Positions 10,824 through 24,078 of a stretch of 64,000 bases of DNA are shown one piece after another. The notes under the pieces are model-generated. The model did no database searches. It saw only the letters and a program-made list of their open reading frames with translations, and was not told the origin of the DNA. Each line of letters starts with the position of its first letter. The first letter of the stretch is position 1. This stretch comes from Cenococcum geophilum 1.58 (Eukaryota > Ascomycota > Dothideomycetes > Gloniales > Gloniaceae): positions 310,001 through 374,000 of the forward strand of contig KV748254.1 in the NCBI GenBank assembly GCA_001692895.1. The letters are read 5' to 3'. The translations under genes and the position numbers were made by a program.

Positions 10824-13800
10824 TTAGAAGCTGCTCCTGACGCCCTGTGTTTAACTTGTCAGAAGGAATACATTGCCTGAGGCAGTTGGAATAACTTACA
10901 AACAGGTATGCCAGCTCCCGTTCACCAAGCCTAGAAATGGAGCGTCCTGCATTCTCATCCAGGGCAGTAGAAATAAGCTCACGCTTCTTCTCTTGCAGTG
11001 CGATGATGCGATCTTCAACGGTATTCTCAATCAGAATGCGATGAACATAGACACGGCGTTGCTGCATAATGCGGTGGGCACGATCAATAGCCTGGTCCTC
11101 TACGAAAGGGTTCCAGAACGGATCGAGGATAATGACTTGAGAAGCCTTGTTTAGGTTGAGCCCTGCATTGCCTGCCTTGAGCGAAATGAGCATGACCTTG
11201 CACTCGGCCTTCTCCATGAAGTCACTGACAGCATCAGCACGATCGTTGGCTTTCATGCTACCGTCGTAGCGCTCGTAGCTCCACTTTTCATTAGAAAGAG
11301 GGACCTCAAGTAGATCGAGCAGCGAAGTAAACTGGCTGAAAATGATGGTCTTCTCTGTAGGGTCGTTCTCCTGAATCTCGTGGAGAATTTGCATAGTCTT
11401 CTCGATCTTGGCGCTGGTTTGCCAATTTCGCTGAAGACGACGAAGATAGTGGGTCTTGGCGGCTCGATTGCGAAGGGACTCTTTCTTAAGCTGTGCGAGG
11501 GTTTTCTTGGGTGCCTTCTCCTTTCCCTTGCCTTTGCGTTTACTCTTCTTGATCTTGGGCTTCACGTCCTGAGCTAGCTCGAAGCCATCGCTGTCACTCA
11601 ACTCATCCGGAACAATGAATCCGTTCAACGTCTCGTCTTCCTCCGAGTCCTCTGAGTCATAGTCATCCGTGTCTGAGCCGTCATCAGATACGGCCTCCAT
11701 CTCCTTACGCTCTTCGTCTGACAGTTTCTCAGGCATATGGACCTTCTTAAAGTGTTTGTAGTTGGTCACCTTCTTAGGCTCTACTTTCTCCCGACACTGC
11801 GGACACTTTGGAGTACTGGACTCATCGCCAGCAGCGATGGCTCGCGAAGGATCCGTAATCTTCGCGAAACACTCCCCACAAGTATTGTGACCGCAGGGGA
11901 TGAAGATGGTTGGGTTCTCCACTCCATCATAACATATGGGGCATTCAAACCCCTCTTGTTCTTTGAGACGCGCCACAACATCTTCGCTAAGCTGAGATGC
12001 CAAAGCCATCATAGCATCCTCGGATAAATCTTGCGTTGCTGCATCTACGCTTAGATCATTAATCAAATGCGGATGACAGCAAGCCTGGCGAAGCCGAAGG
12101 AGGAGGACGAGGACGTTGCCATAATTCCTGCCAACAGTTCCTTGTCTAAGATAACGGTTGAAAGTGATTTGTGACTTAGTCTCCAGCCCGCGATAAAGAG
12201 TCTCCTCGTCTTCGCTAAAGATAACATGTTGCTTCTCCACGTGTTTCGGAGGGATCGTGATGATTGGTCGGCCATCAATTAGAGAGTCTTTGGTGCGGCG
12301 AAGAAGAATCGCCTTCAGCAAAACTTGCAATTTCTTCATCGCAGCTGTATTCTCCCCGCGGTTAGAGGACTTTAATGGCCTTCCGAAGTGCTATTACTGG
12401 TGTTAGAACAACATTGAACAAGTCAATTTACAGAGGCCAACCTACGACATTGAATTGCTGCTGATCATTGTATGGCCGAATGCGTAAGAAATGAATGAGG
12501 GAGTACAGGTCGTCAATGGTGTTCATCATTGGAGTTCCTGTCATGCAGAAGCGATAGAGTGATTGCAATTCGCAAGCGGCTTGAGCATTTAGCGTAGCCT
12601 TGTTCTTGATACATTGAGCCTCGTCGATAATGATCCTGAAGCATAAAATGAGTATATCGTATGTTTGACCCCTTCCGGAATCAAGGCACGACTCACCTGT
12701 ACCACTTGCATTCATCACCAAGGAGCGCGAGTTTTTCTCTTTTGGTGGGTACACGGCTGGGATTGGCGGCAAGAGCCACTCCCCATTCCCTCTTCTTCTT
12801 CATCTCCTGTCCAAGAGTGCCGAATGTTGTTAGAACCACATCGTAAGTACGCAGCTTGTTGAAGTCATGTTTTTTGCCGTTACCATGGTAAACATGCACG
12901 CTGAGGGCGTAACGGTCTTTTACTTTACTCTGGATTTCACGTTCCCACTGCCTCATTAGCGCGACCGGGGCGATAATGAGGGTTGTTTTACGCATGGGAT
13001 CTTCAGACGGTCGGTCTAGGATCAGAGCTAGGGCTTGCACGGTCTTTCCTAAACCCATGTCGTCCGCAAGTACCCCCCCTTTGTTGGACCCCTCCTCCAT
13101 TTTCTTGAGCCATGTTAAGCCAAGTTTTTGGTGTTCCATCAATTGAGTATTCATTCCTTTTGGTGTTTCTTCGCGCTGCTCAGGAGGGATATCTTCATCT
13201 GGCCGAATATTCTCCAGCAGCTTTTTGAGTTCCTCTGGCGTCCTTGCTGGCTCAGACTGATCCCGTAGCTGCTCTATCTTATTAATTTGCGAGGAGATAT
13301 TTCCTGTGTTGTAGCTCACTGGATAACCCGTTGGGACGCTAAGAGAAGGAAGAGGTCCAAGAGCAAAGCCAGATGTGCCAATAGAGTTTGGCATGTTTAG
13401 GAGTGCCGTTAGCTGCTCATCATTTATCGTATCATCGAACATTGCGTCGAAATCAAAGTTTTGCATATTACTGGACTGGCCTTGGTTAGCCTGATAGGCA
13501 TTGCCGATACTTTGGGGTCCATTATCGCGACTAAAACCAGTTATGGGAGCATATTGCCCATATGTAGGCCCGTTATTGGTCTGCTGCGCTGTGTATGCTA
13601 GGTCAAGCTCATCGAAAGGATCTATAGGAAAGCTCCCTGGCATGTTGTTCACTTGTAAGGTCTGAGGTAGATCTGCAAGAGGTGGATTCCACTGTGTGGC
13701 GTTTCGGGATATTTCCTGACAGATTCCATTTGGATATGCCGGGCTGTCTTCCGTTAAATCTATATAGTTCTCCGGTGGAGGGAGGGGAGGAAAGGGAGGA

Positions 13801-14801
13801 GGGGGAGGAGGAGCTGGGTTTTCTCCGAGACTGCCTTGATAGCCTGAACTCCCAAACTGTGGATTGCGATTACCACCCGTCTGGTATATGGTTGGAGCAA
13901 GCCCTATGTTTTGATTTGTAAAGTTAAGTCCATAATTTGGTGCAGTTGAATCTGTATGAAAGTAACCGCTAGACGGATGGCTGGGGCTGAGATTTGTGAA
14001 TGATAGAGCATTGTTTGAATATGCAGCATAAGGAAACGCAGAGGGACTACTTGGTTGCGGAACGTGGGGCCGCGTAGGTAATTGCCTTTGCGGTGGTGCT
14101 GTAAACCCAAAACTCGGTGTCTGTTGGACTGTCTGCGGAACGGCTTGGTGTTGCGCTGTCTGCTGGTCTTGCATTGCTCTTCTCCCAGCCCGTTGCCCAT
14201 CCAAAGCTCTCTGACCTGCAATGTCAGAGCTTCTTCGCAGGAATAATGCGCCATTGCTGTGCTGTTGCTCAAAGCTTCTCTCAGCCTCCTCGAGGGAATC
14301 AAGGGACGAAGGTGTGCTAGGGCTGGTAACCGATGGACTCGCGTTGGCACTGAATCGCTTACGTTCCGAGTGCTCTGTACCTGCGTGATTTGCTGTAAAA
14401 GTCCTTGATCGCTTGCGAGTGCCTGGATATGGCGCAAGTGGCGAGGATAGAGTGGAGCCTGGAGCAGAACCGCGTACAGATGAGGTTGAGCTTTCGGTCT
14501 GAGTCGGATAGCCAGAGTGATTCGTGCCGGCCGAGGAAGTTGTCTGGTTTAATCCATTGTCCAAAATAACTCCATGATTGCTCAATCCGTTATATTGATC
14601 GACCCACTCGCCATTCTGGCAGTTCTGGGGCAATCTAGTATAGGGCTGTGGAGCATTGAGGCGGTCTAACAGCTCGCCTAGCTGTGCTTCATATAACGCC
14701 TTGTCATCTTCGTAGGTGTCTGAGCCTGGGTCAAGAGTCTCGAGAAGCAATTGTGTGAAGACGATTTCATTTTGAATTTGGTCTGGAGGGAGTGCCGACA
14801 T
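10824..14801 (-). CDS. uls1: Uls1/Ris1-like SNF2 ATPase with RING finger
   Basis: This is a nuclear Swi2/Snf2 DNA translocase of the Rad5/Rad16/Uls1 group. Yeast Uls1 acts on SUMO-modified chromatin proteins. Exons are complement(join(10824..10844,10900..12390,12446..12635,12697..14801)), 1,268 residues. A long Ser/Gln/Pro-rich N-terminus contains YIDLTED, a SUMO-interaction-like motif. The helicase ATPase half has DDMGLGKT (Walker A, near residue 580) and DEAQ (Walker B). A C3HC4 RING interrupts the ATPase halves at about residues 915-970 (CPICYDG ... CGHNTCGECF ... CPQC). The C-terminal half has IIFSQFTSLLDLL and AIDRAHRIMQQRRV, with Met where most relatives have Gly (RIGQ). The 21-nt last exon gives GVRSSF and stop after LAYLF. 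Introns are 53-61 bp and frame-consistent. The family call is strong; SUMO dependence is inferred. Confidence 0.9.
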
Positions 14802-15996
14802 GTTTGACGACAGGCTGCGGCTGGAAGCATACGCAGTGCGTTTAGGAGAGGGCCTCGGGAGAGTGTAGGACCTGGGGCTCTAGAGAAGTGAGCAAGAAGT
14901 AAATAGATCTAGGCGAATAGAGTCTGGCACCACCGGACTCTATCAAATTGTTGGAACGGCAGAGGCCCTAGACTTCGTCATCCAGGGGAGCGGTATTCAG
15001 CAAAGGAAGGTGCGGCGATTACAAAATAAGAAAGTGCCGGAGCACGAACCGATGCCCGAAGAAGAAACGAAGAAATAAGCAAAGAGAGACGTAGGCGCGG
15101 TGGCCGTTATATGATTGTTGGGTGTAGAAGGGGGTTCAGCAGGAGCGGCCAGCTTGATCGGATCGGGTGTTGACTGAGGCAAACGCCACACTATCACACT
15201 ATCAGTTGGGAGCGACTTTTCTTCACCGGAACCGCTCGATTCTCGTGCCACGCTCGCCAATAGCGATGCTTCACCGAAGGCAGGCGGCAACATGATCGTT
15301 TTCGGCTGAAAGTAAGGCGCGGTACGCTGCATATCACTCCATATTCCTCCTTATCCCTTGTTGTTCGCCCTGCAGCCTGATGTGCTGGAGTCTACAGAAA
15401 GTTTCACGAACCCAACCCAGCCTCCGCCTTCTGCATTATGCAACTATGGGGCCTCCCAGAGCCATTTGGCTAATCGTTCCTCGTCATTCCTACATACACG
15501 CACTCTGCGGATCTGTGCCTAATAAGATGAACGGTGGTAATTGTGTATAGAGAAGCTTGAAAACCATCGGACACCGACCTCGAACCAAAACGACATTGGG
15601 AGAAAAGAACACGAATCAGAAGCAAGCCATGGCCTGCAGTTCATGAAACCAAAATGCCCATAGAAAAAATGATCCCTCTCAACAACAACATGCACGTCCG
15701 CTTAAAACCACCCGAGACACCAGTAAGTCTCGTTACGATACTAACGCCTAAAAATAGAATCAAAACATCGCTGTTCAAACTGAGTCCATCCCTCTTCCAA
15801 ATGTTTCTTGGATGCAACCACGCACTTTGGGTATCCGCGAATTGAATACATCGACACCTTCGACCGCCATTCCGATGACGGTATCGGACGAAATTGTCTC
15901 TACATCTGATGTGATGGAAACTGTTTGACTATGCCGTGTATATTGTGGCAAAATCACTCAACTACTGTGGGATCGAAGGAGAAGCTACGTGCTATG
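14802..15996. other. intergenic region between nikA and uls1
   Basis: This holds the uls1 promoter and nikA 3' flank. A 111-codon minus-strand frame (14997-15332) is Ser/Pro/Ala-rich in its first two thirds but has no family resemblance and could be part of the uls1 leader. No RNA gene or repeat is seen. Confidence 0.45.
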
Positions 15997-18900
15997 TCAG
16001 CATATCTGAACAAAAAAAATTTCAACCTTGGAAAGATTACTCACTCTATCAACTGAGTCGGACTGGTCCGCTGCTAACAGCGAGGGGCTCTCAGCAGCGG
16101 CCCCTCTTTCTGTAAAAACTCTAGCCTCCAAATACGGCCTTCGAGGAGTACCCTTGGGCGTAGCATTGGGACTGCCTTGGGCCAAATTGATGTCTGGAGC
16201 CTGCATATGCTCAATCGAGTGGCGTTGCTCGTTATTGTGTTCCAGAAGAGCACCGCCAAGCGTAGCACATCTCAGGATGGTTTGTATGAGTTGGTTCTGT
16301 TTCAGCGGTTTCGATAGATAATCCTGTCCAAATTAGGCTTTATTGAAAATGTGGCGGAGCTGAGGGAGAGACATACATCCATCTGCGCCGAAAGACACTT
16401 CTCACGATCGCCAACCATGGCATGCGCGGTTAGAGCGATAACAGGAGTGGGCGAAAGACCATTCTCACGCTCCCATTCACGAATCTTGGCCGTCGCCTCA
16501 AACCCGCCCTATGACTCATGTCAGTAATTTTCGCACAGCTTCCTCAGGGATCCTCAATTACCATAACAGGCATCTGGACGTCCATCAAGACGACGTCATA
16601 TCTCTTTCTCCGGATATGGTCGAATGCTTCCAGTCCATTGTTTGCCACTGTGACCGTGTGGTGATATTTCTCTAAAATTTTCACTGCCAACCGTTGGTTG
16701 ACAGCATTGTCTTCTGCGAGAAGGATATTAAATGATTTGGAATGATCGGAAACTGATGGCGCTGCTCTGCCATCCAGTGCAGGAATTAACGCATTGCCTA
16801 GATCGATTGGAAGGCAAGGCGTAGTCATGTAGCTTGAAATACCATCTTCAAGGGCGGATTTAAGACTAATCGACACTCTTGGTGTTAGCATGACTAGCGG
16901 AATATACTTGAATCGCTCCGCTACTCTCAGCTGCCTGGCAGTCTTGTTGCAATCCACAATGACGCAGTCGTAGGCAACGCCAGAAGGCGTCTTCATGTCT
17001 GGAATAGGAACTTCCTCAGCGGTCTTCACGACGTGAGGAATGAGATCTAAAGCCTTGAGGTGTTCGACTACCTCACCTCCACAACCAGTGTGCCCTTGGT
17101 CGACAAAGAGCACTGTGTGTTTGTTGTATGGGTGGAGCTGAGTTTTAATGGCGCTGAGGTCCGGATTGCCAAGGTGGACTCTGCAAGTGAAGTAAAAAGT
17201 ACTGCCCTTTCCATAATCTGAAGTAACCCACATTTGCCCTCCCATGAGTGTCACGAGGCGTTTTGATATGGATAGTCCGAGACCCGTGCCGCCAAATTTC
17301 CGGGTAGTTGAACCATCGGCTTGCTGGAAAGTATCGAAGATGAGATTCAACTTGTCTCCGTGGATTCCAATACCAGTATCGGACACAGCAAATTTGAACA
17401 CATATTGGTCTGGACCACAACTGGCTTGTGACGCCATCGAGATGGCGACCTTGACCTCGCCATGCTCAGTAAATTTGATGGCATTACCGACTAGGTTCAG
17501 GATGATTTGTCTCAGTCGGAAAGAGTCACCGACGACATAGTCGGGAACAGAGCTGTCAACCTCGTATGCAAGATTCAATCTCCTCTCATTCGCCCTTGAA
17601 GCCAAAGACTTGAGAGCGTTGAAGATAGTCCCACGCAACGAGAACGGAATCTCCTCCATAACCATCCTGTTTGCTTCAATCTTGCTAATATCAAGAATAT
17701 CATCAATGATTGTGAGAAGCTGACCGGCAAGGTTGTGGACGATGGTAAGCATCTCTCGCTGCGAATGTGTCAGATCTGTGTCCAGCGTGAGTTGTGTCAT
17801 GCCAATAATCCCGTTCATTGGTGTTCGTATTTCATGGCTCATATTCGCCAGGAATTCGGATTTTGTTTTGTTGGCTAGCTCAGCTGCTTCCCTTGCCGCA
17901 GTGTTTCTTTGGATACTTTCGCGAAGGCTTGACACCATCTGATTGATCTTTCGCTTAAGCTCGTCCATTTCGCCGGAAGCTTCCACAGTAATCTGTGTGA
18001 ATTTTCCTTCCATTGCCGCATTGGTAATGTCTCCAAACGCGCGAACCTGAGATGTGAGATTTTGGGCCATGGTGTTCACGTCGGTTGTGATCTCTTTCCA
18101 TCGTCCATCAATGTCCCGGACGTCGGCCTGGCCACCCATCTTTCCGTCGACGCCCACGTCTCGGGCTACACGTTTCACAGCGAGCGACCAATCGTCCAGA
18201 CGGGTAACCATGTCGTTGATGGTATCTTTCAACAATCGAATTTCCCCTTCAGCATCCACGTGGACTCTTCGAGTCATGTCTCCCTTCGCTATAGCTTGAG
18301 TAACCTCCGAAATACTTCGCACTTGGAGGGTAAGGTTCTGCGCCATAGTGTTGACGTTGTCAGTTAGATCTTTCCATTTGCCTTCGACATTCTCGACTTG
18401 CGCTTGGCCTCCAAGAATACCGTCTGTGCCGACTTCACGGGCGACCTTGCTCACTTCTAGGGCGAAGGTGTTGAGCCTGTCCACCATGGTGTTGATGGTA
18501 ATCTTCAAAGATAGGATTTCGCCTTGAACCTCTGCCTTCACTTTCTTGCTAAGATCACCCCTTGCCACAGCCGTAGTGACTTCTGCAATCTCTCGCACCT
18601 GAGTGGTAAGGTTCATTGCCATGCCGTTGACATTCTCCGTCAGGTCTTTCCATGTGCCCTCAACACCATGAACGGTAGCTTGACCACCTAGTCGACCTTC
18701 TGAGCCGACTTCTCGGGCAATTTTTGTGACCTCGTGGGCGAATTGCTGGAGCTGGTCCACCATGGAATTGATAGTCCTCTTGAGTTCTAGAATTTCGCCC
18801 TTGCATTCGGCCTCCACTTTGCGTGTCAGATTACCCTGAGCAACCGCGGTGGTGACCTGTGCGATGTCGCGCACTTGTGTGGTCAAATTAGACGCCATGG

Positions 18901-20139
18901 CATTGACGTTGACAGTGAGGTCATTCCACATTCCCTGGACGCCTTCGATTTGAGCTTGCCCACCGAGGACACCCTCAGTGCCGACATCGCGAGCAACTCT
19001 AGTCACTTCGGTGGCGAAGGAGCGAAGTTGATCCACCATGGTATTTATAGTTTGTTGAAGTTGTAAAATTTCGCCGCGAGCAGGTCGCTCGATCTTCCTG
19101 CTCAGGTCTCCATGGGCTACCGCGGTAGTCACTACCGCAATTTCACGCACTTGGTCTGTTAGATTCTTGGCCATAACGTTGACTGTAATCTGTCAGTAAA
19201 TATATCACAATGACTAGGGCAAGTATAAATCATACCACTATCAGTAAGTTCCGCCCATATACCATCAACGCCGGGCAGGTTGGCCTGTCCACCCAAGCGT
19301 CCTTCAGTACCGACTTCCTTGGCAAGATATGTAACCTGGCTAGCGAAATCCTGCAACTGGTCAACCATCTTATTGATTGTGCGTTTGAACGTGGTGATTT
19401 CCGGGTCCATTTCTTTAGCGTGTATTAAAACCTTTTTGCTCAAATCGCCATTAGCAACGGCTGTGACAATATTGCCAATCTCTCTGAGCGCTTTTTGGAA
19501 AGCCAAGTTGGCTTGTTGATGTTTGCCCAATTCCCTCTTTAATGCGCCGATGTCCTCAATGCCATGCCCGAATGCAATGTCCTGATTCTTCAATTGTTTG
19601 TTGACTTCCTGACTAAGGTTGTCAATGTGTTCCCGTTGATTTTTGATCTGGTCGGCCTGCTTGTTGAGATGGTCTCGTAGGTAGCCTAGTTGTTCTTCAG
19701 TGAGCGCTGCAGTTGGTGCTTGCGGTTCGCCATTGTTCGGTCCCTTTGCTGAGAGCCAGTTGGTTACCCAACTTGCGCGTTGCTCCTTATTGGAACCAGA
19801 AATCCGACGTGCAAGCGGACCACCGTTCCGTGGACTCGGGAGTGACGCATCGTTCGAAAAAGGCGAGCCAAAGCCTGATTCACCAGGAGTAATTGGGAAG
19901 GTGCGGTTGTTGACCGTGCTAGCTTTTACTTCGAGGTATTGAATGCGGGCAGCAAGAGCTGAGAGTTCCCGTTCGAGGACTTTCTTTTCGGCGCTGTCAG
20001 GGCCGGGAAGGCTTATGTTGTTGAGTTTTGAGCCATTTACAGCGATCTGGCGGGGGAATGAAGAATCTACGACGGGATCGTGTTGGTTGGCAAGATTGGA
20101 GATGAAGTCCGCGAGAGCTGCGGAGGTGTCGTGCTGCAT
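15997..20139 (-). CDS. nikA: group III hybrid histidine kinase NikA/Os-1
   Basis: This is the cytosolic two-component sensor that feeds the Hog1-type MAP-kinase osmotic pathway and is known in fungi as the phenylpyrrole/dicarboximide fungicide-response kinase. Exons are complement(join(15997..16323,16377..16508,16562..19182,19236..20139)), about 1,327 residues. Six HAMP repeats occupy roughly residues 230-730, each with a GDLS(K/R)K-type core. Next come the H-box [11 protein letters not shown] (phospho-His near residue 751), N-box [15 protein letters not shown]1 DTGIGI, G2 [11 protein letters not shown], and a receiver domain with LLAEDN, phospho-acceptor Asp in VLMDVQMP (near 1169) and SKPLK. 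The receiver is split by two short introns, and all junctions keep frame. There is no transmembrane segment, as usual for group III. The extreme C-terminus is uncertain: a GTGAGT donor after DSVDR could replace the last dozen residues. Confidence 0.93.
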
Positions 20140-21730
20140 CGTGGTGCAAGAGAGACTGGACGTGCCCTACGCTGGCATTTGGGCAGAAGCAACGGCGATA
20201 GAATGCGCTATAGTCGAGGGTTGTGATAATATAACGCAGAAAAAGGCCCGTGGGAATCGGTGCACAGGTGTCGTTGCTGCGAAGATTCCAACAAGGCTTT
20301 AGGACAAGGGGGTGTTGTTCCCCGCTGGCAGGCAGCGTGGATGGAGATGAAGTCAACGAAAAGTTGGCAGGCAGGGCCCTCCAAGGGCTTTAGCGGCGAA
20401 AGGAACAGGTGGGAGGGAGGTTGACAGTAACCTTTCAACAGATTTCACGATACACTTGAGGAGTGTGGGAACGAGAAGGGGCATGAGCAGCACGAAGCCC
20501 CCTCAAGATACACGATCGGCGATAAATTCACATTACTCCAGTTAGCAAAGCTCCCGTCCAACAGCGACCTTGAGCACGCTAGCAGCAGCGGCGCTGTGCT
20601 GGGCTGCTTTGCCGAGGGGCGGGCGAGAGGAGCGCCGTGGGAGCAACAGCCACCGGTGTCTGCCGTCTTTGTCTACAACACACGCCAGTGACAGGAGGGG
20701 AGATTACGGGAGTTACATTCTCCTTTTATGCGCCCCATGTGCGCTGCTGACGGCGGAATGGCTTTTGGGCTCTGAAGGAGGAGGGAGGTGTGTGGCCGCC
20801 CGTCGAGGCATGCAAGCCGTCTGGGTGTCACCACCAAGCTCTGGATGATGTCAACGGCAAGCGGCCCCTGTTCCGCGCTGTCAAACGGGGCGTGGTGCAA
20901 TAAGATCTGGTGGAGGGAAGGGTGAAGCTTTCACCGGGGCTCCATGTGCGGCGTGACCTGTGCGAATTGTCTGGATTCGTCCAGCACCGTGAGGCTATCA
21001 CGGCATTCCTGCCCGAGTAAAGGAGAGCAAAAGGCTGCCTCTGCACGTCCGCCTAGTCTTTGCTTGCCCTTGCCTCGCTACTGCAACTGGACATTTAGCT
21101 CTGGATCGGCACAGCGAACGCAGAAACCGTCGCTTGGCCATCGTTACTCTCCCCCGGCTCCGTTTTGAGGAAGGGTGCTCGCGCTGAAATAAGATGCTTG
21201 TTGATCCTCCCCACAAAAGGCATAGCAAATTTCTTTTTTCGATGCTGCTCAGGGTCTCTTTACATGCACGCTAGTGAGCCGCTAAGAAAGCTGGGGATGC
21301 AGTTTTTGTTCAAAGGCTTTAATTACCACTTGGACCGAGTAAAATATAGTTTCTGGGAATTTTGTGTACAGAAGCAGTTTGTATATACACGAATAGGGCA
21401 AAGCGTCTTCAGTTGCAGTTTTAAATCTCTCCTGCCTCCTGCCCTCACCTGCAAGCTAGAAGGCCCTCAAGCGACCATCAGCCCTGAAACAAATTACGGT
21501 ACGCGTCCAGCGCAGGCGGTCAAATGTGGACATGTACGTATAGCTAGCCATCCTTCATGCCATGCCGCGCTGTGTAGATGCCGAACTTCCTGTACAAGCA
21601 CGGCCTGCCTACCTGCAGCAGTAATACTTCTGCGTGCCTTCTAAGCGCCTCAACACCACGTTGCGATATCCCGTATTCCTTGCCGAAGATCTTCTGCTGA
21701 TCCTAAAATATGCACTGTGGTCGCAAACAG
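20140..21730. other. nikA promoter and leader region
   Basis: This is a 1.6-kb gap with two same-strand neighbours. It should contain the nikA promoter and a long leader plus the 3' flank of the Laa2-like gene. Small ORFs on both strands look like chance frames. No repeats or RNA genes were recognised. Confidence 0.5.
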
Positions 21731-23434
21731 CTATTTCCTAACCTTCTTGGCGTGCATCACCAGATTCTCAATCACTCCTTCAAATGCCTCCTTGTCTCCG
21801 ATAGCACTTTCCATGCGCTTCGTCCAGTATGTGAATACCTCGTCCGCACGTTCTCGTAATTCTGCTAGATATTTGACATGGGCCCGTAGCTCGTCATTAG
21901 TAAAGTTGTTGAGCGCTGCGTCAGTTGTTGAGCACAGCATGGTTGTGGAACTAATGTCTAGCTGAGGAGGTGGGGGTGGTCCACGTCTCTTCCGTTCAGT
22001 CTTCGAGGCCGGTGAATCCACGGAAGCTGAGGATGCATTGCCCTGTTTGATCCGTGCAATTGCTCCATTTGCGCGGTCGTCGGATGAAGGCCGAGGAGAT
22101 CTTTCGCCAGCGATGTTGATCGACGGCAAAATAAGCTTCTTTTGCTTGCTTGCCGGTAGAATCTCATCAAGATCGACAGGGACTCCGAGAGATACAAGGA
22201 AAAGACGCCGAATTCGCGAGCGTACCCAGTTCGGTGGCTGTAGAGGCGGAGGGGCAACTAATTGAGACCATAGGGAAAGGCTTCGCTCTGAAAGGAATAT
22301 AGATCGATCTTCACCTATATTCTCTTTCGAGATAGTGGGGATATGTTCCGCTGACGGGAAAAGCTCATCCACATATGGTAGTGTTGCATTGATGATTTGG
22401 TCGAGTGATGTGAGCTTATCGAAATCAAGTATTGGCTAATGAGGCAAAGACCCGTTAGTTGCTGATAACATCACCGCAGACAGGATATAGCAATGCATCA
22501 CTGATCTCGTAGTTGAATATCTCTTGACTTACAGGGCCCGGTAAGGAGGCGGGTACAGTATGATGATCAGGGGGATTTTCAAATGCAGTTTCCGCCTGCC
22601 TCTCTCCTTGTTGAAATCCATCAAAGTCTCCGAAATCATCTCCTTCACTGCCTTTCTCGAAATCATCAAAGTCATCACCGAATTCGCCGTCGCCGTCTCC
22701 GTCGTCATCACTTCTATCGTCATCATTGCTATGCTCATTTAACGCCGCAGCACGCCCATCTGAATTGCCGGCGTCGTCGTATTCTTGGTCGTTTAGGGAA
22801 GGAGATCTATTCATCGAGGCAGTTGGCGATCCTTGCTCCGTCAATCGCACGCTGGAAGCAAGGAATACGAAATTACATTGGCTTACCTTCACTCTTCCTT
22901 TGTGGTGGTTGGGGGGCTTTGAGAATCACATCTGGAACAGCGTCTGCCGCACGAACCTTGTGGGCGATAGTGCCAGGAATGTCCCCATGGCTAGGCTCCT
23001 CCGGATCCACCTTCTCTACGACAGTCATAGGTATAGGTGTGCCGCCTGGAGTTATAGGGCGGTCCTCAGGGCGGAGCCTTGAAGCGCTGCGACTCCTAGC
23101 TCCCTCGGGAACGACTTCCACCTCGTCAGGTACTGCGTCTTGAGTTCTCTTCTTGTAAGCCTCTGTTCCAGGAACTTCGCCGTAGCTTGGTTGGTCGTCG
23201 ACTCTTTCGACTCTAGTGATAGGAATCGGCGAATTGGCATTTGATCGGTCGGCTTGATCCGGAGGGAGCTGTCGGCCTTCTGATGCATCTGAGAAATGCT
23301 CGTCGCTTTCGGAGGACTCTGATGAGTTGATGGTTAGCTTAGGCTTGAAAAGCTCACTGGCAAGTCAAACCTAGCTCATGTGCACCGGGATCCTCTAACT
23401 CCACGCTCTTACGGGGAGGCGAAAGTTCACTCAT
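21731..23434 (-). CDS. Laa2/YBL010C-like acidic AP-1 accessory protein
   Basis: This is a 494-residue protein, complement(join(21731..22435,22533..22831,22887..23318,23386..23434)). The N-terminal half has two copies of a motif, YGEVPGTEAYKKRTQDAVPD and HGDIPGTIAHKVRAADAVPD, separated by a Ser/Arg-rich linker. An acidic segment follows (GDDFDDF and DDFGDFDGF), the type of acidic phenylalanine motif that binds clathrin-adaptor ear domains. The C-terminal half (SLWSQLVAPPPLQPPNWVRS, then LGVPVDLDEILP) resembles the fungal Laa2 family, whose yeast member assists AP-1 recruitment. I infer a role in clathrin/AP-1 trafficking. Exon 3 starts at an AAG acceptor, because the nearer CAG gives an intron of only 35 bp and the wrong frame. 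The exon 1 donor is ambiguous (GTGCAC, or GTTTGA further on). It is divergent from nsp1. Confidence 0.68.
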
Positions 23435-24078
23435 AGTTGGTGATAGAACGAAGAGATGTAGATAGCAGCGCGGGGGAGTGGTGTTTTGGGGGAAAGGTGT
23501 TTTGTAGGGCAAATAATGTCCACAAGCCCGTAAAGATTGAGGGGTCAAGTTATGTCGAGTGGGGGACGGAGTATAACAGGTGGTGGTGGAGGAGGAAGTC
23601 TAAGGCTACGAATAGGATGGTGAGTTTGGTCAAAGAGAGGAGGAAGTCTAGGGCTGTGCAGTGGCGATACGTAGTTGGACAAGAACAGGTCGGGCACCGC
23701 TGCCTCGCGATTCCAAGTTGGTTCTCTTGGGGTGATCGGGAACCTCCGTGGCCCCATTGGAGTCAAGCTCGCAAGCACTTGGTTCGGAGTTATAGTTTCG
23801 CCGCGCTCTCCAAAACACGTCTAGCAGCAATGAGCGTCGATCCAGGTGAAGGAAGCAGTGCGCGTGAATTACCGTTCTGCATCCTGCATCCTGGCCGCTT
23901 CCAAAACCTTTACGTCGCAATCACCTCCTCTCTTGATCCCACCGTCTCCAACACGTCATCTGCAGCTCCAGCTGCACCGGTGGGTACTTGCATTCCTCGC
24001 AGAATCCCCAGCTCGGCCATCCATGACAAGAATTCTCACAAATATTGCAGGGACGCTTCAACCATAAGACAAGGCAAA
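23435..24078. promoter_or_regulatory. divergent promoter of laa2-like gene and nsp1
   Basis: These 644 bp separate two outward-pointing start codons and so must hold both promoters and leaders. The nsp1 frame stays open upstream to 23437, but that extension is not FG-like and would overlap the promoter, so I treat it as untranslated. The last 150 bp before nsp1 are pyrimidine-rich (CTCCTCTCTTGATCCC). Confidence 0.55.

Noticed and set aside
14997-15332. 111-codon minus-strand ORF upstream of uls1
   Set aside because: No family resemblance or splice support; its composition fits a leader or chance frame.
22832-22866. 35-bp intron in the Laa2-like gene using the CCAG acceptor
   Set aside because: It is below a plausible intron length and leaves the wrong reading frame; the downstream AAG acceptor fits both.
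23437-24078. N-terminal extension of the nsp1 frame to 23437
   Set aside because: The extension lacks FG repeats, overlaps the divergent promoter and begins 3 bp from the start of the opposite gene. MSDNKPTFNFGG is the natural start.
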